Shown here: positions 1 to 12,000 of the stretch, one piece after another | Layout of the letters: the number at the start of each line of letters is the position of its first letter | Position numbering within the stretch: position 1 is the stretch's first letter | Assembly (NCBI RefSeq): GCF_964340395.1 | Contig: NC_135553.1 | Coordinates: forward strand, 24,560,449-24,624,448 | Direction: 5' to 3' | DNA length: 64,000 bases | Source of the DNA: Glandiceps talaboti | Taxonomy: Eukaryota; Hemichordata; Enteropneusta; Spengelidae | Position numbers and translations under genes: made by a program | The notes under the pieces: generated by a model | What the model was told of the DNA's origin: nothing | The model's input: the letters and a program-made list of their open reading frames with translations, nothing else | Database searches by the model: none

Positions 1-605
1 GGATATTGTAACTACTTTAACACTTCTTCCATTTCATCTCTCTTCCCACTCTGTATCCTAGCACCCACTTTTCGTCCATCATTTGCTGTCACTGGGAGCT
101 TCCATTTAATCACTGACAGCTTAAATTTGTGTAAAAATGGTCATTTTTCACCGAGTGCTTGTGCACTGAACTTGCACATGACAGTAATGTGGGTTGTATG
201 TATATATGTTTGTGGGGGCAAAAGTTTGTCATGACCTGACTGGTATATGTTATCTGGAAAGACCAGATGACAGAAAACGAAAGGATTTATGATTGATGAT
301 TCCTTTATATATCAGTTGTGGTAGTAAAGATAACATTATCACCAACCTCAGAAGGAAATGTTCCTATCAAATGAATGCAAGTAGGATATCTAGTCAAACA
401 ATTAACTTTTATCCACTTTCGAAAAAAACAAACTATGAGGAACTTCATAAAATGTGATATTATCAGTACATATTAGTAGTATATGTTGTGTTATATCTCA
501 AGGACTTCTATTTTGATACACCAACTACCAGAACTGCAATAAGTTTGACAGTGTGTTTATATGTACAGTATTTCAACAAATAGAGTTGCGATTGCATATT
601 GTTTT
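1..605. other. Non-coding sequence, nothing recognised
   Basis: AT-rich sequence with stops in all frames. I see no convincing splice-bounded coding stretch, RNA gene or repeat here. Confidence 0.5.
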
Positions 606-860
606 AAAGGGGAACACCACACCAGCAAACTTTAGGTTCTGGAGAGTCATTTGATGATTTTACATCACTTATATTAAGTTTAATTGCTGAGAAACCCTGA
701 GGTGAAAGTTAATTAGCCCTCAATCAGCAACTGTTGAGAGGATTAAGCTTAAATTTACCCTGGATTCCTACAGTCGGGGGGGAGTCAGCAGACATGTGTA
801 TATAAAATTAGGACATAAATATTCATTAGTAATTGTATAAGCATATCTGCTGACTCCAAT
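606..860. repeat. Dispersed repeat (AGGGGAACACCAC family), copy 1
   Basis: The stretch opens with TTAAAGGGGAACACCAC and ends with an inverted repeat, GGAGTCAGCAGA at about 781 and TCTGCTGACTCC at about 847. A second diverged copy with the same opening, and a similar GGAGTCA...TGACTCC hairpin at its far end, lies at 62473-62770. The shared ends and internal hairpin suggest a non-autonomous DNA transposon. The TTAA at the left edge could be a target site, but I could not define a matching right edge. Confidence 0.5.
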
Positions 861-992
861 GAAGTATGTCTAGGTCTTACGATCTTCACAGAACAATTAC
901 GATATAATTTGGAATAAATTTCAACTTGATTTTGGCACAACTGTACCGAGTGCTTTAGGCATGGTGAAATATGTGTCACAGCTAGTACTCTG

Positions 993-1005
993 TGTGTGTG
1001 TATGT

Positions 1006-1043
<38 letters not shown>
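993..1043. repeat. (TG)n microsatellite
   Basis: Nearly pure TG dinucleotide run with a few TA interruptions. The short His/Thr reading frames on the minus strand here are by-products of the CA repeat. Confidence 0.9.
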
Positions 1044-1582
1044 CATACGACTGCCATATTTGTATAGAACAGTCATGACTTTAATACTGTATAAGTAAAA
1101 GTTCAAGTCTTCCTACATTTATGTGCTTCACACAAGAGTAGATCTTTCAGTTATAAATGCCCTATTTTTTAATGATAAACTACATTTTTCTTTTCAGAAT
1201 GCTCAGTATTTTTTTTAACGGGATGAGGATGGCAAGTATAGATATATTAACTTAATTACTAATAGTATCAAATTATATCCATAAACATTGTACATAGCAA
1301 ATCTGGTTTATTCCAGATATGCAGCTGATGTAATTGATGAGGGTATAAATTTTCTCCTCAACTTAGATGGACTTGTCTGCTTAACTTAATTGAAATGGAC
1401 AAGGTGCGGATGTGAGGACAACAACAAATCTATCAAGGAGTTAAGATTTCCAATCAAAACCTAGAGAAAAAAGAGAACACACCCCCAAATGTTTCTGTAT
1501 ATCACAACAGGTCACTCCAAATCATTCCATTACTTTTGTAAACCCTTTACAGTTGTACTGACTACAAACTCTGTCTAGTTCA

Positions 1583-1664
1583 GCAGACGTGGACTCCTAC
1601 AAATTGAGTTTGACGGAAGACAACTTGGTCGACTTGTGCACCATCTACAGACAATAATCCAAGG
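1583..1664 (+). CDS. Candidate internal coding exon, unidentified
   Basis: A pyrimidine-rich acceptor (TCTGTCTAGTTCAG) is followed by about 82 bases open in one frame and then a good donor, AAG|GTAAGG. The open frame reads RRGLLQIEFDGRQLGRLVHH and continues LQTIIQ. It has the amphipathic look of a helical-repeat protein exon, but I do not recognise the family. No neighbouring exon was found in the first 7 kb. It could be a lone exon of a gene reaching beyond the left edge, or chance. Confidence 0.35.
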
Positions 1665-2400
1665 TAAGGATGTACAGAATTTATTGCAATCATTGCATGA
1701 ACTCAACCAATTAATTATTACTAAACTATTATAATATATTTGTCAGCTGAACAGACCATAAACCAGGTTTAAGGTTGATATTTTTTTTCACCAGTATTCC
1801 ATAATTTCTATTCTATTTTCAACTTGGGTCAAACATTTGTCATCAAATTGCTTTCACAGTCTTTTGTCAGGCATTTGCCTTAGGGAGGCAATTTTGACTT
1901 GTTCATGAAAGTATATTTCTGTTTTGTATTTGATATGAAGTAATCTTTGAATAGTATTAGTAAAAATGACAATTTTGACTTCAGAATTTTTATAAATGTT
2001 TTTAGCACAAGTGAATACTGCATAATATGTACTTCAGGCTAGCTATAGTCATAGTAAAGTGTTTGTGCATGTGTGTGTGTATGAGTCTGTGTCTGGGCAT
2101 GTGTGAAAACAACTTAAAGTCAGAAGCTGCCACACTGATACTTTGGTATTTGGTCGGGGACATACATTTAACACATAGGATGTTAGCTGAGAAATTGTTC
2201 AAATGAAAATGATTGTACCACAGGTGTGTTTTTGGTTGAAAAATATCATATTTAGTACACAAAAAGCTTGCAATCTCTGGTTAGAATGAAAGGTTATTGT
2301 TTTATTGATGTCATTAAATCATGAAATTTTTGATGGGGGATACTTGAACACCTATACATGTAAATTGCACCAAGATTAAAGTCTGTTTGATTTTGCTTGA
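1665..2400. other. Non-coding sequence
   Basis: AT-rich sequence with a short GTGTGT-rich patch near 2060-2100. No gene or ordered repeat is supported. Confidence 0.5.
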
Positions 2401-2409
2401 AAACACTTT

Positions 2410-2560
2410 TTTTTTAAAACAATAATAATAATACTTTATTTCCACTAGATTAAAAATGATACAACTGAAATTATAAAAATATATAAGTATTAAGGCCAGA
2501 AAAATAAAAAAAAGCTGTTCAACAGGAAACCTAGTACCTCACACTGGGCAGTCAAAGGTC
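2410..2560 (-). mobile_element. Probable non-LTR retrotransposon 3' tail
   Basis: Read on the minus strand, an AAATAAAGTATTATTATTATTG end follows a GTGGAAATAAAG-like stretch. This is the style of LINE 3' ends with a short tri- or tetranucleotide tail. No reverse transcriptase is attached. A minus-strand open stretch at 2863-3078 may be part of the same relic but has no recognisable motif. Confidence 0.3.
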
Positions 2561-3753
2561 TTTTTTTTTGCCATATATAATGGAGGTAAAACAGTTCAAG
2601 TTGAGTTTACAGTCATTTTGATATTTATCCCTTTTCAATTTATCTGTATGGCAAGCGATTTCTTAGTTACACAATTTATGGTTAAACAAATCTTGTAGCT
2701 ATACTCTCTCCCTCCTCTCTCAAAAACATTAAATGGCCCACCATGAATTATTGCATGTATCCCCTCTGTCACCTACTACACTGGAGATGTAACATTATAC
2801 AGTATAATGATGCATTAAAATAACAGTGATAACTGCAAGTACAATAACAGTCCATAACGAGATTACTTTACAAAGGATGTAGATTTCACCTGCATAAAGA
2901 GATGTCTCAAAATGAGCTCTAATCTGTACTTGGAGGTACTTATAGCCAGCCACCTTCCATCTTGATGTGGGAGAAAGACATTATCAACATGATTGTGACT
3001 GATTGGGATTAGACATCTCCAAGGATGAAAACTTTTTTGAAAATAAGACCATGTAGGAAGCCATTTTAATAAAGGCATAACATATCAAACCATTTAAAGA
3101 CATAATTTAAAGTCACACCATTGTTCTTAAAATCACTTGAATAATTGGTCTTAAAATACCAGAATTGAAACAATTTCACAATGCAGTACATATTATCTAG
3201 CTATGAAGTGTATTTTGTTGTGGCAATTTAAAGCTGCAAGATATTTTGTAGATGCACAATTGGTAAATGACTTCTCCTGAAGTTTAATTTGGTTCCGAAA
3301 ATCACAAATGAAGAGCAAAAAATGTTTCAAGTCCCCCTCTTCCAGACTATTTGAATTTGATAGCCCACTGACCTCTCCTCAGTGCCCTTCCCATTGTCAT
3401 AAATTCTGCTTGTTCCTTTCATGCATGTTGGATATGCAACAGCTTAGTTTAATCTGAATTCACTCTTGTATGGAACAAAGTGTGCATAGTAGTCCAGCAG
3501 CCATTTTACTGACATGTGAAGACTGCATGTGGATATACCGTATTACCCATCACCTAAAAAACATGAAAAATGAAAAGCCAAAAATATGGGTGTGTTGGGC
3601 CCACTGAACAGCTTTATTATTTTCCTTGGCCTAAACAACAAAATAAATTTGTGAGCAGATGTGGAAATGAGGACAAAAATAATTTAACAAAAAGAACTGT
3701 TATGGTTTGACCTCACTCACTGATAAAAATTAGTCAATATTATACACATTTAA

Positions 3754-6223
3754 AGGTGATTCAAAATGCTCACATTCACTATCGCTAATTTGCTAGACGA
3801 CATGTTTGTGAAATCCATTCTGGTTTTAAAATTTTTCAAAAGCGTCTGCAAACACCTTAAAATGACCCTTTTTCAGTCACTTCCCTTCGGATTTACTTCG
3901 AGAGTTTTCGGGTATTTCCGGTCCCACCTAGACCACAGGATTTTATGACGTCATAAGGGGTATACGTTAGCACTAAGACTATGACGAGCGTGGTCACTAG
4001 GTGAATAAAACTCAACAGCATTGTGAAAAAATACATTGCTAGTGGTTGTAACAGACATCAGTAAACAAAAACTACACTCTACATGTCTTATTAACCAACA
4101 TTTACCGATATTTACTCACACTTTCTGACTAATTGGCAGTGTCTGTGGGTATAAATGCTAAAATATGATCTCCCCATATTATGGCAAAATAAATCAAAAC
4201 GGCTCGACTAGTTATATATAAACACTTGTAATGTCGCGTGTTTCACATTCATTGACTTTTATTTATCTGATTTTTTATTATTTGCCGATAAGAAGCATTA
4301 CGATACCGTCGTGACGTTTTGACGGCATCCCCGGGCCAAGGACGGCATATTTTAGCCCAATCGTACTCGCGTCGCCTTTTGAACAGTGCATTTAACAACA
4401 ACGTAAACATATTTCATCTCGAATAAATATACTAGCTATTAGAATACCAATGGGAAACTTCAAGAAGGCGTATCGGGACATGTGCCACAATATATTTGTT
4501 GGTCCCATAATACACTAATTGATTCGATTCAAGTTGCTCCGAGCATAAGGAAGCACGCTCCGAGTCATTGCATCATGTAAATGGAACTGTGACCGACCTA
4601 ATTTTGTTGTCCATATATAAAATGAGAGTGACCTGTAAATTTTTCACAGTTTTCGTTGTGGTCTTGTATTGTCACATGTTTGGCTTGTGAACACAAGTTT
4701 ACATCTATTATTGTCTAGGACGTAATACTCTAGTCCGAGTCTGAAACCCATATAAAACCTAAGATACTCGCATTTGGATCGGAATGAACAGAAGTACTGA
4801 GGTCTCATCGACTTGTTGGGGACTCGAATTATTGCTTGTTTTTATCACGGTATACAGGTGATTATTATATATCGGTAGAGGGGTAGTGTTGTCAAGTTTT
4901 GTGCAGTCACCGCGGCCGCGGCAGTAAGCTTATACTAGGATAGTTCCGCCGATTAAAGTTAAAGCAGTGTATGTGCAATCATGGTACAATGTACGTATGG
5001 AATCGGGAGAGCACAGCGCACATTCGTGTCGGGTTAAATTTATCCACGTGTTGATGTAATCCATATTTATCAATCAGATATATTGTAAATATATCTTCAA
5101 GTTGTATATATATATCTTCAGATATATTGTAAATATATCTTCAAGTTGTACAGAAATAACGTCTCTAACTTCAAAACAAACCCTGAGAAATTGGACCGGA
5201 CGTGGCTAAGTATCTAGTTGCAGGCTTTCTTTCATAACCGTGTGCTGGGGTCACGACCTTGATTGCCGACGTCAATATTGTCCAATCATATTTAATATCA
5301 TTAACACATCGCGACATTTGATTTGTTGGTTTCCTAAACTGTATACTTCGAATACCATGATTCGTTACAAAATTCTTCTAATGAATATTAAATAGGCTTG
5401 TTGCATTAAATTAAGTGATATCGCAACAAGGGAAACCATACAAGTTTTCTTCCAGACGAGTTGCTAAAGTCATGTAAATGACAACACTAAACTCACGAAA
5501 TTTCCTCAATTCTTTACAATTTTATTGCTGATAATATGGCAATCTAATAGCTAGTTTATTTATTCAAGATAAATATGTTTACTTTGTTGCTAAATGCGCC
5601 GTTCAAAAGGCAACATCAGTGAGTCACATAGTGGGCTAAAATATGCTGTCGACGCCATGCGTGTCGAAGATATTGTAATGCTTCTCCTCGGCAAATAATA
5701 AAAAAATCAGATAAATAAATTGAAACACGCGACCGACATTACAAGTGTTTATGTATATATACACTGTAGTCTAGCCGTTTTGATTTATTTTGCCATAATA
5801 TGGGGAGATAATATTTTAGCATTTATACCCACAGACACTGCCAATTAGTGAGAAAATGTGAGTAAATATCGGTAAATGTTGGTTAATAAGACATGTAGAG
5901 TGTAGTTTTTGTTTACTGATGTCTGTTACAACCACTAGCAATGTATTTTTTCACAATGCTGTTGAGTTTTATTCACCTAGTGACTACGCTCGTCATAGTC
6001 TTAGTGCTAACGTATACCCCTTATGACGTCATAAAATCCCGTGGTCTAGGTGGGACCGGAAATACCCGAAAACTCTCGAAGTAAATCCGAAGGGAAGTGA
6101 CTGAAAAAGGGTCATTTTAAGGTGTTTGCAGACGCTTTTGAAAAGTTTTAAAACCAGAATGCATTTCAAAAACATGTCGTCTAGCAAATTAGCGATAGTG
6201 AATGTGAGCATTTTGAATCACCT
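3754..6223. mobile_element. 2.47-kb foldback element with about 700-bp inverted arms and TTAA ends
   Basis: The left arm (3754 to about 4450) and the right arm (about 5530 to 6223) are inverted copies with only scattered differences. The two arms even carry the same 60-residue shadow reading frame on opposite strands (3766-3948 and 6029-6211). The outer ends are AGGTGATTC and GAATCACCT, each flanked by TTAA (3750-3753 and 6224-6227), the target duplication used by piggyBac-type elements. The unique centre (about 4450-5530) has no transposase-length frame and includes a small duplicated TATATCTTCAAGTTGTA block near 5090-5150. It is best read as a non-autonomous long-TIR or foldback transposon. 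The piggyBac assignment rests only on TTAA and could be wrong. Confidence 0.75.
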
Positions 6224-6329
6224 TTAAAGTAAGAAATGATAATAATGGCCATGATACAGAACTTATAATGTGCGATGATAAATAATAACAAATATTAAGA
6301 TATGGCATCTATTATTGGTTTAGGAGGTA

Positions 6330-6830
6330 CTTTCTTGAAGTCAGTTTTAAACTTACTCTGACAACAGGTATCTCTTAAATATGACAGGATTGAATTCCAA
6401 ATTTTAGCACTAGTAAATTTTGTGCTGAATTAACCAAAAATATTTTTGTATTTGGGGAAGTAAAGATCATTTTGTTTTTCTTGCCTTGTGTCATGAGCAT
6501 GACTGATTTTGGAGAAAATATTTGATAAGTGTGGCGGAACTCTTTATTTATGACACTGTGCACAAAAATTCCTATTTGATAATCCCGTTGTTTGTAAATA
6601 TCTCAGATATGAAGGTGTTTAAATAAGGGAACTGAATAGGCATTATGGCTACTGAATGTGATCATATGAACAATTTTCTTCTGAATAGTGAGAATTTCTT
6701 TGAGATAAGACTGATAAGTGCTACCCCAAACTTGAAGACCACATGACAAATGGGGAAGAACACTTGTATTGTACAGCAACAAACGTATGCAAGGCAACTA
6801 CCAAATGAAGTCTGTAAAATATACCGGTAC
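6330..6830 (-). pseudogene. Non-LTR retrotransposon reverse transcriptase C-terminal relic
   Basis: Minus-strand translation gives a piece containing LLLYNTSVLPHLSCGLQVWG followed by TYQSYLKEI and IQKKIV..ITFS. This is the characteristic thumb-side end of CR1/Jockey-type reverse transcriptases (the Y..L.YPHLSYG..VWG pattern). A second frame (6375-6563) continues with matching spacing but is separated by a stop and a frame change. The relic is too short and broken to be active. It lies just outside the right end of the foldback element at 6223. Confidence 0.7.
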
Positions 6831-6839
6831 ATGTTAACT

Positions 6840-7060
6840 TGTTTTAATTTCTATAAAAAATAATTACCCAGGCAAACTCCAACAAAAGATTTAGTATCTA
6901 AAGTAGAAATGTTCACATATTTCAAGTAAATTGAACCCTTGACAGTGAGAGATTTGTGATCTAATACCAATGACTGTATAGTTTTGCCAGAATTGACTTT
7001 TAGCTTGTTGGTGTCACAATAATTATTACATTATGGAAAGCAGAATATAGATTTTACTAA
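6840..7060. other. Non-coding sequence upstream of the C1q gene
   Basis: AT-rich sequence with no supported feature. It may include the promoter and non-coding 5' exon of the collagen/C1q gene, because that gene's first coding exon begins with a spliced 5' leader. Neither can be placed. Confidence 0.35.
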
Positions 7061-7061
7061 A

Positions 7062-7210
7062 GGCCAGGGTGGAGGAGGAGGAGGGGTGTCGATAGATTTT
7101 TCCATCGCGGCAAAGAAAAGTCACTGATCCCCCTATCTGTAAAACTAAAAGCTGCCCCCTATCACTTAATTCTAAAACATACTGACACCCCCTCCCCCTC
7201 CCCATATATC
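7062..7210. repeat. G/C-tract inverted repeat hairpin
   Basis: A G-rich arm (GGAGGAGGAGGAGGGGTGTC, about 7070-7090) pairs with a C-rich arm (GACACCCCCTCCCCCTCC, about 7185-7203) across a loop of about 95 bases. It looks like a small hairpin-type repeat element. Confidence 0.5.
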
Positions 7211-7654
7211 ATACATGACAGGTATTTGATCGTGACTCAGAGTGGACTGCTTGACTAAATACTTTATAAGATAGCATCATACTAAATTAACAACTACACA
7301 GGGTAAATATATTGAAAAAGAATTTAATAGCATCTTGACTTTAAAAGGTATAACCACTTGCAAACTTTCTTGCAATAGAAACATTAATGTGAAATTTATA
7401 TTTAACTGATATTTTCAAAATGAAGATTCACATAGGTATAATGTCCAGCAGAATTTTGGGTCAGTGGTTTATTGATTGTGTGTAGTTTGAAATTTGTTTA
7501 CAAAAAGTTCAAATCTAACTCTTCATTATTATCATATTACATTTCTATGATCACACTTATAATGTATATTTGGCATAATGGTATAAATGGTTTTTTTTCA
7601 CTTTATACTAAAAATATACTTTATTCATTTTTAATTTTTAGAAGACTACATTCC

Positions 7655-7845
7655 ATGATGGATAAATTGGTGTTGATTCTTCAACTGGTAGTAATTATTC
7701 AAACATCCACAGCACAAATCAATCAGGATGGTCAATGTTTAAGCATCTGTTCAAATTCATGGCCAGATACCAGAGGTCCTGCTGGCCCTCCAGGACAACC
7801 TGGTGCTCCAGGTATTGCTGGACCAGTGGGTAGACAAGGGCCAAG
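7655..7845 (+). CDS. Collagen/C1q-domain secreted protein, first coding exon (signal peptide and collagen start)
   Basis: The start was chosen because an acceptor-like TTTTTAATTTTTAG ends at about 7641, 13 bases before ATG, so the exon carries a short spliced 5' leader. A second ATG follows at once. The protein begins with a signal peptide (MMDKLVLILQLVVIIQTSTA, predicted cut before QINQDGQ), then a two-cysteine segment (QCLSIC) that could link chains, then Gly-X-Y repeats (GPAGPPGQPGAPGIAGPVG). Two donors are possible. AAG|GTAATT after 7845 keeps the longest collagen run but ends in phase 2. CCAG|GTATTG after 7811 ends in phase 1, which is what all three downstream exons need. I favour 7811 or an unseen linking exon. 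The family forms secreted trimers used in innate recognition or extracellular matrix. Confidence 0.75.
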
Positions 7846-7869
7846 GTAATTGAACTTTTCTCTATTAGG

Positions 7870-8190
7870 ACCTTCAGGCCCCTCAAGGACAACCTTAATT
7901 ATGTTCCAGATTATGACTGAACTTGTGGGATTTACTGTCCCAAAGTTGACCTGTATCACATATAATCATCCCAGCCATAAGTGACCTTTAGTTATTTTCC
8001 AGTTGCCATTATACTCAAAAACAAGTCATTGAGAATGACATAGCCCCGCTATGATTGGGTTTTAAGGAATTATCACTACTCTGATCACGCAACAACACTT
8101 GTGAACCTAAATCAAACAGACTTAGATATGTTGGGTCTGCTTGTTGGACATGGAACATGCCTACAACAATAAAAGATTGGTCGGGTATGG
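7870..8190. other. C1q gene intron start
   Basis: A TTTTCTCTATTAG acceptor-like site at about 7869 is followed by a short frame opening GPSGPS, but the implied intron (about 24 bases) is too short. It is probably coincidence or a decayed collagen exon. No other feature is seen before the 151-bp repeats. Confidence 0.35.
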
Positions 8191-8990
8191 GGGATCATAT
8201 CACAATGAAAATGGATATGGACATGTATGTCATAGAACACTGTCCTAATACCAACTTTGAATGTGATCTGTTCAAGCATGTCTGAGTTATGGCTTTGGAC
8301 ATAGAAAAATCGCAAACAAAATGGCTGCCAGGCGGCCATATTGGATCGTATCACAACAACAATGAATATGCACATGTATGTCATAGCACACTGTCCTAAT
8401 ACCAACTTTGAATGAGATCTGTTCAAGCATGTCTGAGTTATGGCTTTGGACATAGAAAATTCACAAACATAATGGCTGCCAGGCGGCCATATTAGATCGT
8501 ATAATGACGAAAATGGATATGCACATGTATGTCATAGAACACTGTCCTAATACCAACTTTGAATGAGATCTTTTCAAGCATGTCTGAGTTATGGCTTTGG
8601 ACATGGAAAATTCACAAACAAAATGGCTGCCAGGTGGCCATATTGGATCGTATCACAACAACATTGGATATGCACATGTATGTCATAGAACACTTCCCTA
8701 ATACCAACTTTGAATGAGATCTGTTCAAGCATGTCTGAGTTATGGCTTTGGACATAGAAAAATCGCAAACAAAATAGCTGTCAGGTGGCCATATTGGATC
8801 ATATCACAATAAAAATGAATATGCACATATATGCCATAGAACACTGTCCTAATATCAATTTTGAATGAGATCTGTTCAAGCATGTCTGAGTTATGGCTTT
8901 ATAGACAGGGAAATTTTGCAAACAAAATGGCTGCTAGGCGACCATATTGGATCGTATCATGAAACAAATTGACGTGCATATGTATGCCAT
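8190..8990. repeat. 151-bp tandem repeat, about five copies
   Basis: The word ACATGTATGTCATAG and its diverged forms recur at 8221, 8372, 8523, 8674 and about 8825, exactly 151 bases apart, with a partial sixth near 8976. Each unit also holds TCTGTTCAAGCATGTCTGAG and AAAATGGCTGCCAGG. The array lies in the first large intron of the collagen/C1q gene and ends where the 31-bp array begins. Confidence 0.85.
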
Positions 8991-9064
8991 TGTATGTTGC
9001 CCCTGTACTAAGTGTGAAAAAAATCAGTCCAGGCATCTCCAAGAAAAGACTGCGGACGGTCTCC

Positions 9065-12000
9065 TATTTGTACTTACTCCTACTTCTCTACTGGTACTTT
9101 TCCCATACTCCTACTGGTCTACTTGTACTTTTCCCATACTCCTACTGGTCTATTTGTACTTTTCCCATACTCCTACTTCTCTACTGGTACTTTTCCCATA
9201 CTCCTACTTGTCTATTTGTACTTTTCCCATACTCCTACTGGTCTACTTGTACTTTTCCCATACTCCTACTTCTCTACTTGTACTTTTCCCATACTCCTAC
9301 TGGTCTACTTATACTTTTCCCATACTCCTACTGGTCTATTTGTACTTTTCCCATACTCCTACTGGTCTATTTGTACTTTTCCCATACTCCTACTGGTCTA
9401 TTTGTACTTTTCCCATACTCCTACTGGTCTATTTGTACTTTTCCCATACTCCTACTTCTCTACTTGTACTTTTCCCATACTCCTACTTCTCTATTTGTAC
9501 TTTTCCCATACTCCTACTGGTCTATTTGTACTTTTCCCATACTCCTACTGGTCTACTTGTACTTTTCCCATACTCCTACAGGTCTAGTTGTACTTTTCCC
9601 ATACTCCTACTTCTCTACTTGTACTTTTCCCATACTCCTACTTCTCTACTTGTACTTTTCCCATACTCCTACTTCTCTACTTGTACTTTTCCCATACTCC
9701 TACAGGTCTATTTGTACTTTTCCCATACTCCTACTGGTCTACTTGTACTTTTCCCATACTCCTACAGGTCTATTTGTACTTTTCCCATACTCCTACTTCT
9801 CTACTTGTACTTTTCCCATACTCCTACTGGTCTACTTGTACTTTTCCCATACTCCTACAGGTCTAGTTGTACTTTTCCCATACTCCTACTTCTCTACTTG
9901 TACTTTTCCCATACTCCTACTTCTCTACTTGTACTTTTCCCATACTCCTACTTCTCTATTTGTACTTTTCCCATACTCCTACTTGTCTATTTGTACTTTT
10001 CCAATACTCCTACTGGTACTTTTCCCATACTCCTACTGGTCTACTTGTACTTTTCCCATACTCCTACTGGTCTACTTGTACTTTTCCCATACTCCTACTG
10101 GTCTACTTGTACTTTTCCCATACTCCTACTGGTCTACTTGTACTTTTCCCATACTCCTACAGGTCTAGTTGTACTTTTCCCATACTCCTACTGGTCTACT
10201 TGTACTTTTCCCATACTCCTACTGGTCTACTTGTACTTTTCCCATACTCCTACTGGTCTATTTGTACTTTTCCCATACTCCTACTGGTCTATTTGTACTT
10301 TTCCCATACTCCTACAGGTCTAGTTGTACTTTTCCCATACTCCTACTGGTCTACTTGTACTTTTCCCATACTCCTACAGGTCTAGTTGTACTTTTCCCAT
10401 ACTCCTACTGGTCTACTTGTACTTTTCCCATACTCCTACTGGTCTACTTGTACTTTTCCCATACTCCTACTGGTACTTTTCCCATACTCCTACTTCTCTA
10501 CTTGTACTTTTCCCATACTCCTACTGGTCTATTTGTACTTTTCCCATACTCCTACTTCTCTACTTGTACTTTTCCCATACTCCTACTTGTCTACTTGTAC
10601 TTTTCCCATACTCCTACTGGTCTATTTGTACTTTTCCCATACTCCTACTTGTCTATTTGTACTTTTCCCATACTCCTACTTCTCTACTTGTACTTTTCCC
10701 ATACTCCTACTGGTCTATTTGTACTTTTCCCATACTCCTACTGGTCTATTTGTACTTTTCCCATACTCCTACTGGTCTATTTGTACTTTTCCCATACTCC
10801 TACTTGTACTTTTCCCATACTCCTACTTGTCTATTTGTACTTTTCCCATACTCCTACTGGTCTACTTGTACTTTTCCCATACTCCTACTGGTCTATTTGT
10901 ACTTTTCCCATACTCCTACTTCTCTACTTGTACTTTTCCCATACTCCTACTTCTCTATTTGTACTTTTCCCATACTCCTACTTGTCTATTTGTACTTTTC
11001 CAATACTCCTACTGGTACTTTTCCCATACTCCTACTGGTCTACTTGTACTTTTCCCATACTCCTACTGGTCTACTTGTACTTTTCCCATACTCCTACTGG
11101 TCTACTTGTACTTTTCCCATACTCCTACTGGTCTACTTGTACTTTTCCCATACTCCTACAGGTCTAGTTGTACTTTTCCCATACTCCTACTGGTCTAGTT
11201 GTACTTTTCCCATACTCCTACTGATCTATTTGTACTTTTCCCATACTCCTACTGGTCTACTTGTACTTTTCCCATACTCCTACTGGTACTTTTCCCATAC
11301 TCCTACTGGTCTATTTGTACTTTTCCCATACTCCTACTGGTCTACTTGTACTTTTCCCATACTCCTACTGGTCTATTTGTACTTTTCCCATACTCCTACT
11401 GGTCTATTTGTACTTTTCCCATACTCCTACTGGTCTACTTGTACTTTTCCCATACTCCTACTGGTCTACTTGTACTTTTCCCATACTCCTACTGGTCTAC
11501 TTGTACTTTTCCCATACTCCTACTTCTCTATTTGTACTTTTCCCATACTCCTACTGGTCTATTTGTACTTTTCCCATACTCCTACTTCTCTACTTGTACT
11601 TTTCCCATACTCCTACTGGTCTACTTGTACTTTTCCCATACTCCTACTGGTCTATTTGTACTTTTCCCATACTCCTACTTGTCTATTTGTACTTTTCCCA
11701 TACTCCTACTGGTCTAGTTGTACTTTTCCCATACTCCTACTGGTCTACTTGTACTTTTCCCATACTCCTACTGGTCTACTTGTACTTTTCCCATACTCCT
11801 ACTGGTCTACTTGTACTTTTCCCATACTCCTACTTGTCTATTTGTACTTTTCCCATACTCCTACTGGTCTATTTGTACTTTTCCCATACTCCTACTTCTC
11901 TACTTGTACTTTTCCCATACTCCTACTGGTCTACTTGTACTTTTCCCATACTCCTACTTCTCTACTTGTACTTTTCCCATACTCCTACTGGTCTACTTGT

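Noticed and set aside
3766-6211. Two near-identical 60-residue frames (MLTFTIANLLDDM...) as a gene pair
   Set aside because: They are the two arms of one foldback element, on opposite strands. The conservation is explained by the inverted repeat.
7732-7959. Minus-strand proline/glycine-rich frame opposite the first C1q exon
   Set aside because: It is the complement of the Gly-X-Y coding repeat, which is naturally open on both strands.
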